The notes beneath the pieces are model-generated. The model saw only the letters and a list, made by a program, of their open reading frames with translations, ran no database searches and was not told where the DNA came from. 24,013 nt of DNA from positions 1-24,013 of the forward strand of contig JASAOO010003129.1 of the NCBI GenBank assembly GCA_030849075.1, given 5' to 3'. Each line of letters opens with the position of its first letter. Positions within the stretch are counted from its first letter, which is position 1. The stretch is from Zelonia costaricensis. Its lineage: Eukaryota; Euglenozoa; Kinetoplastea; Trypanosomatida; Trypanosomatidae. Below are positions 23,910 to 24,013 of this stretch, one piece after another. Made by a program: the position numbers and the translations under genes.

Positions 23910-24013
23910 CGGCGCGTGGCGACAGAGGACTCGATCGAGGGTAAAACCGTCATGGGGTAGTGTCAGAGACTGAGCTCGGCGGTGAGAGGGAGAGAAGCAG
24001 AAGGAGAAGGACG

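Larger units (their letters stand above)
19110..24013. other. Gene-free right end, about 4.9 kb
   Basis: I find no credible coding region on either strand. The longest frames (19143-19880 +, 20302-21054 +, 21670-22533 -) translate GA, CA and G-rich repeats into Arg/Gly/His/Thr or Ser/Pro/Leu strings with no domain-like segment. The + strand is purine-rich for most of the length, as in the other spacers, which fits continued minus-strand transcription. Local exceptions rich in + strand pyrimidines are 19265-19298, 20505-20640 and 23690-23775. Contents are microsatellites and G-run tandem repeats listed separately, with A-rich patches (19700-19735, 20085-20105, 22725-22745). It is probably the intergenic region plus 3' UTR of a gene beyond the window; a strand-switch region cannot be excluded. 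No tRNA or other RNA gene was seen. Confidence 0.5.

Overview
The window reads as nuclear DNA of a trypanosomatid, most likely Leishmania or a close relative. It is GC-rich. All five convincing genes lie on the minus strand with no visible introns. The long spacers are full of (GT)n/(CA)n and G-rich simple repeats. Purine-rich tracts on the + strand (pyrimidine-rich in the transcribed sense) lie just upstream of the start codons and are followed by AG, as expected for spliced-leader trans-splicing of a polycistronic transcript. The genus is inferred from style, not from a sequence match.

Transcription runs right to left, so the gene order is as follows. (1) 18989-17793 encodes a J-domain protein with a mitochondrial-type N-terminus and one C-terminal membrane segment. 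(2) 16698-12661 encodes a very large protein of the 6-phosphofructo-2-kinase/fructose-2,6-bisphosphatase family. Its bisphosphatase half looks intact; its kinase half keeps the P-loop but has lost several expected residues and is split by a long low-complexity insertion. (3) 9697-7802 encodes a second J-domain protein with a long Ala-rich N-terminus and two membrane segments. (4) 4829-3123 encodes a third J-domain protein with one membrane segment, recognisably related to (3). (5) 1814-873 encodes a conserved-looking protein of unknown function with a basic GRP motif.

The spacers (1.3, 3.0, 3.0 and 1.1 kb, plus nearly 5 kb at the right end and 0.9 kb at the left) contain no ORF that looks like protein. 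They hold 5' and 3' UTRs, trans-splice signals and microsatellites. I found no tRNA, rRNA, CRISPR array, insertion sequence or recognisable transposon gene.

Two upstream-extended reading frames open on GTG rather than ATG (at 19031 and 16779). I therefore start those genes at the first ATG after the predicted splice acceptor (18989 and 16698).

The most interesting points are the concentration of three J proteins predicted to be mitochondrial and membrane-anchored, and the apparently one-sided PFK-2/FBPase-2 protein lying among them. Genes of one polycistron in these organisms need not share a pathway, so a functional link between the sugar-phosphate enzyme and the J proteins is not implied.
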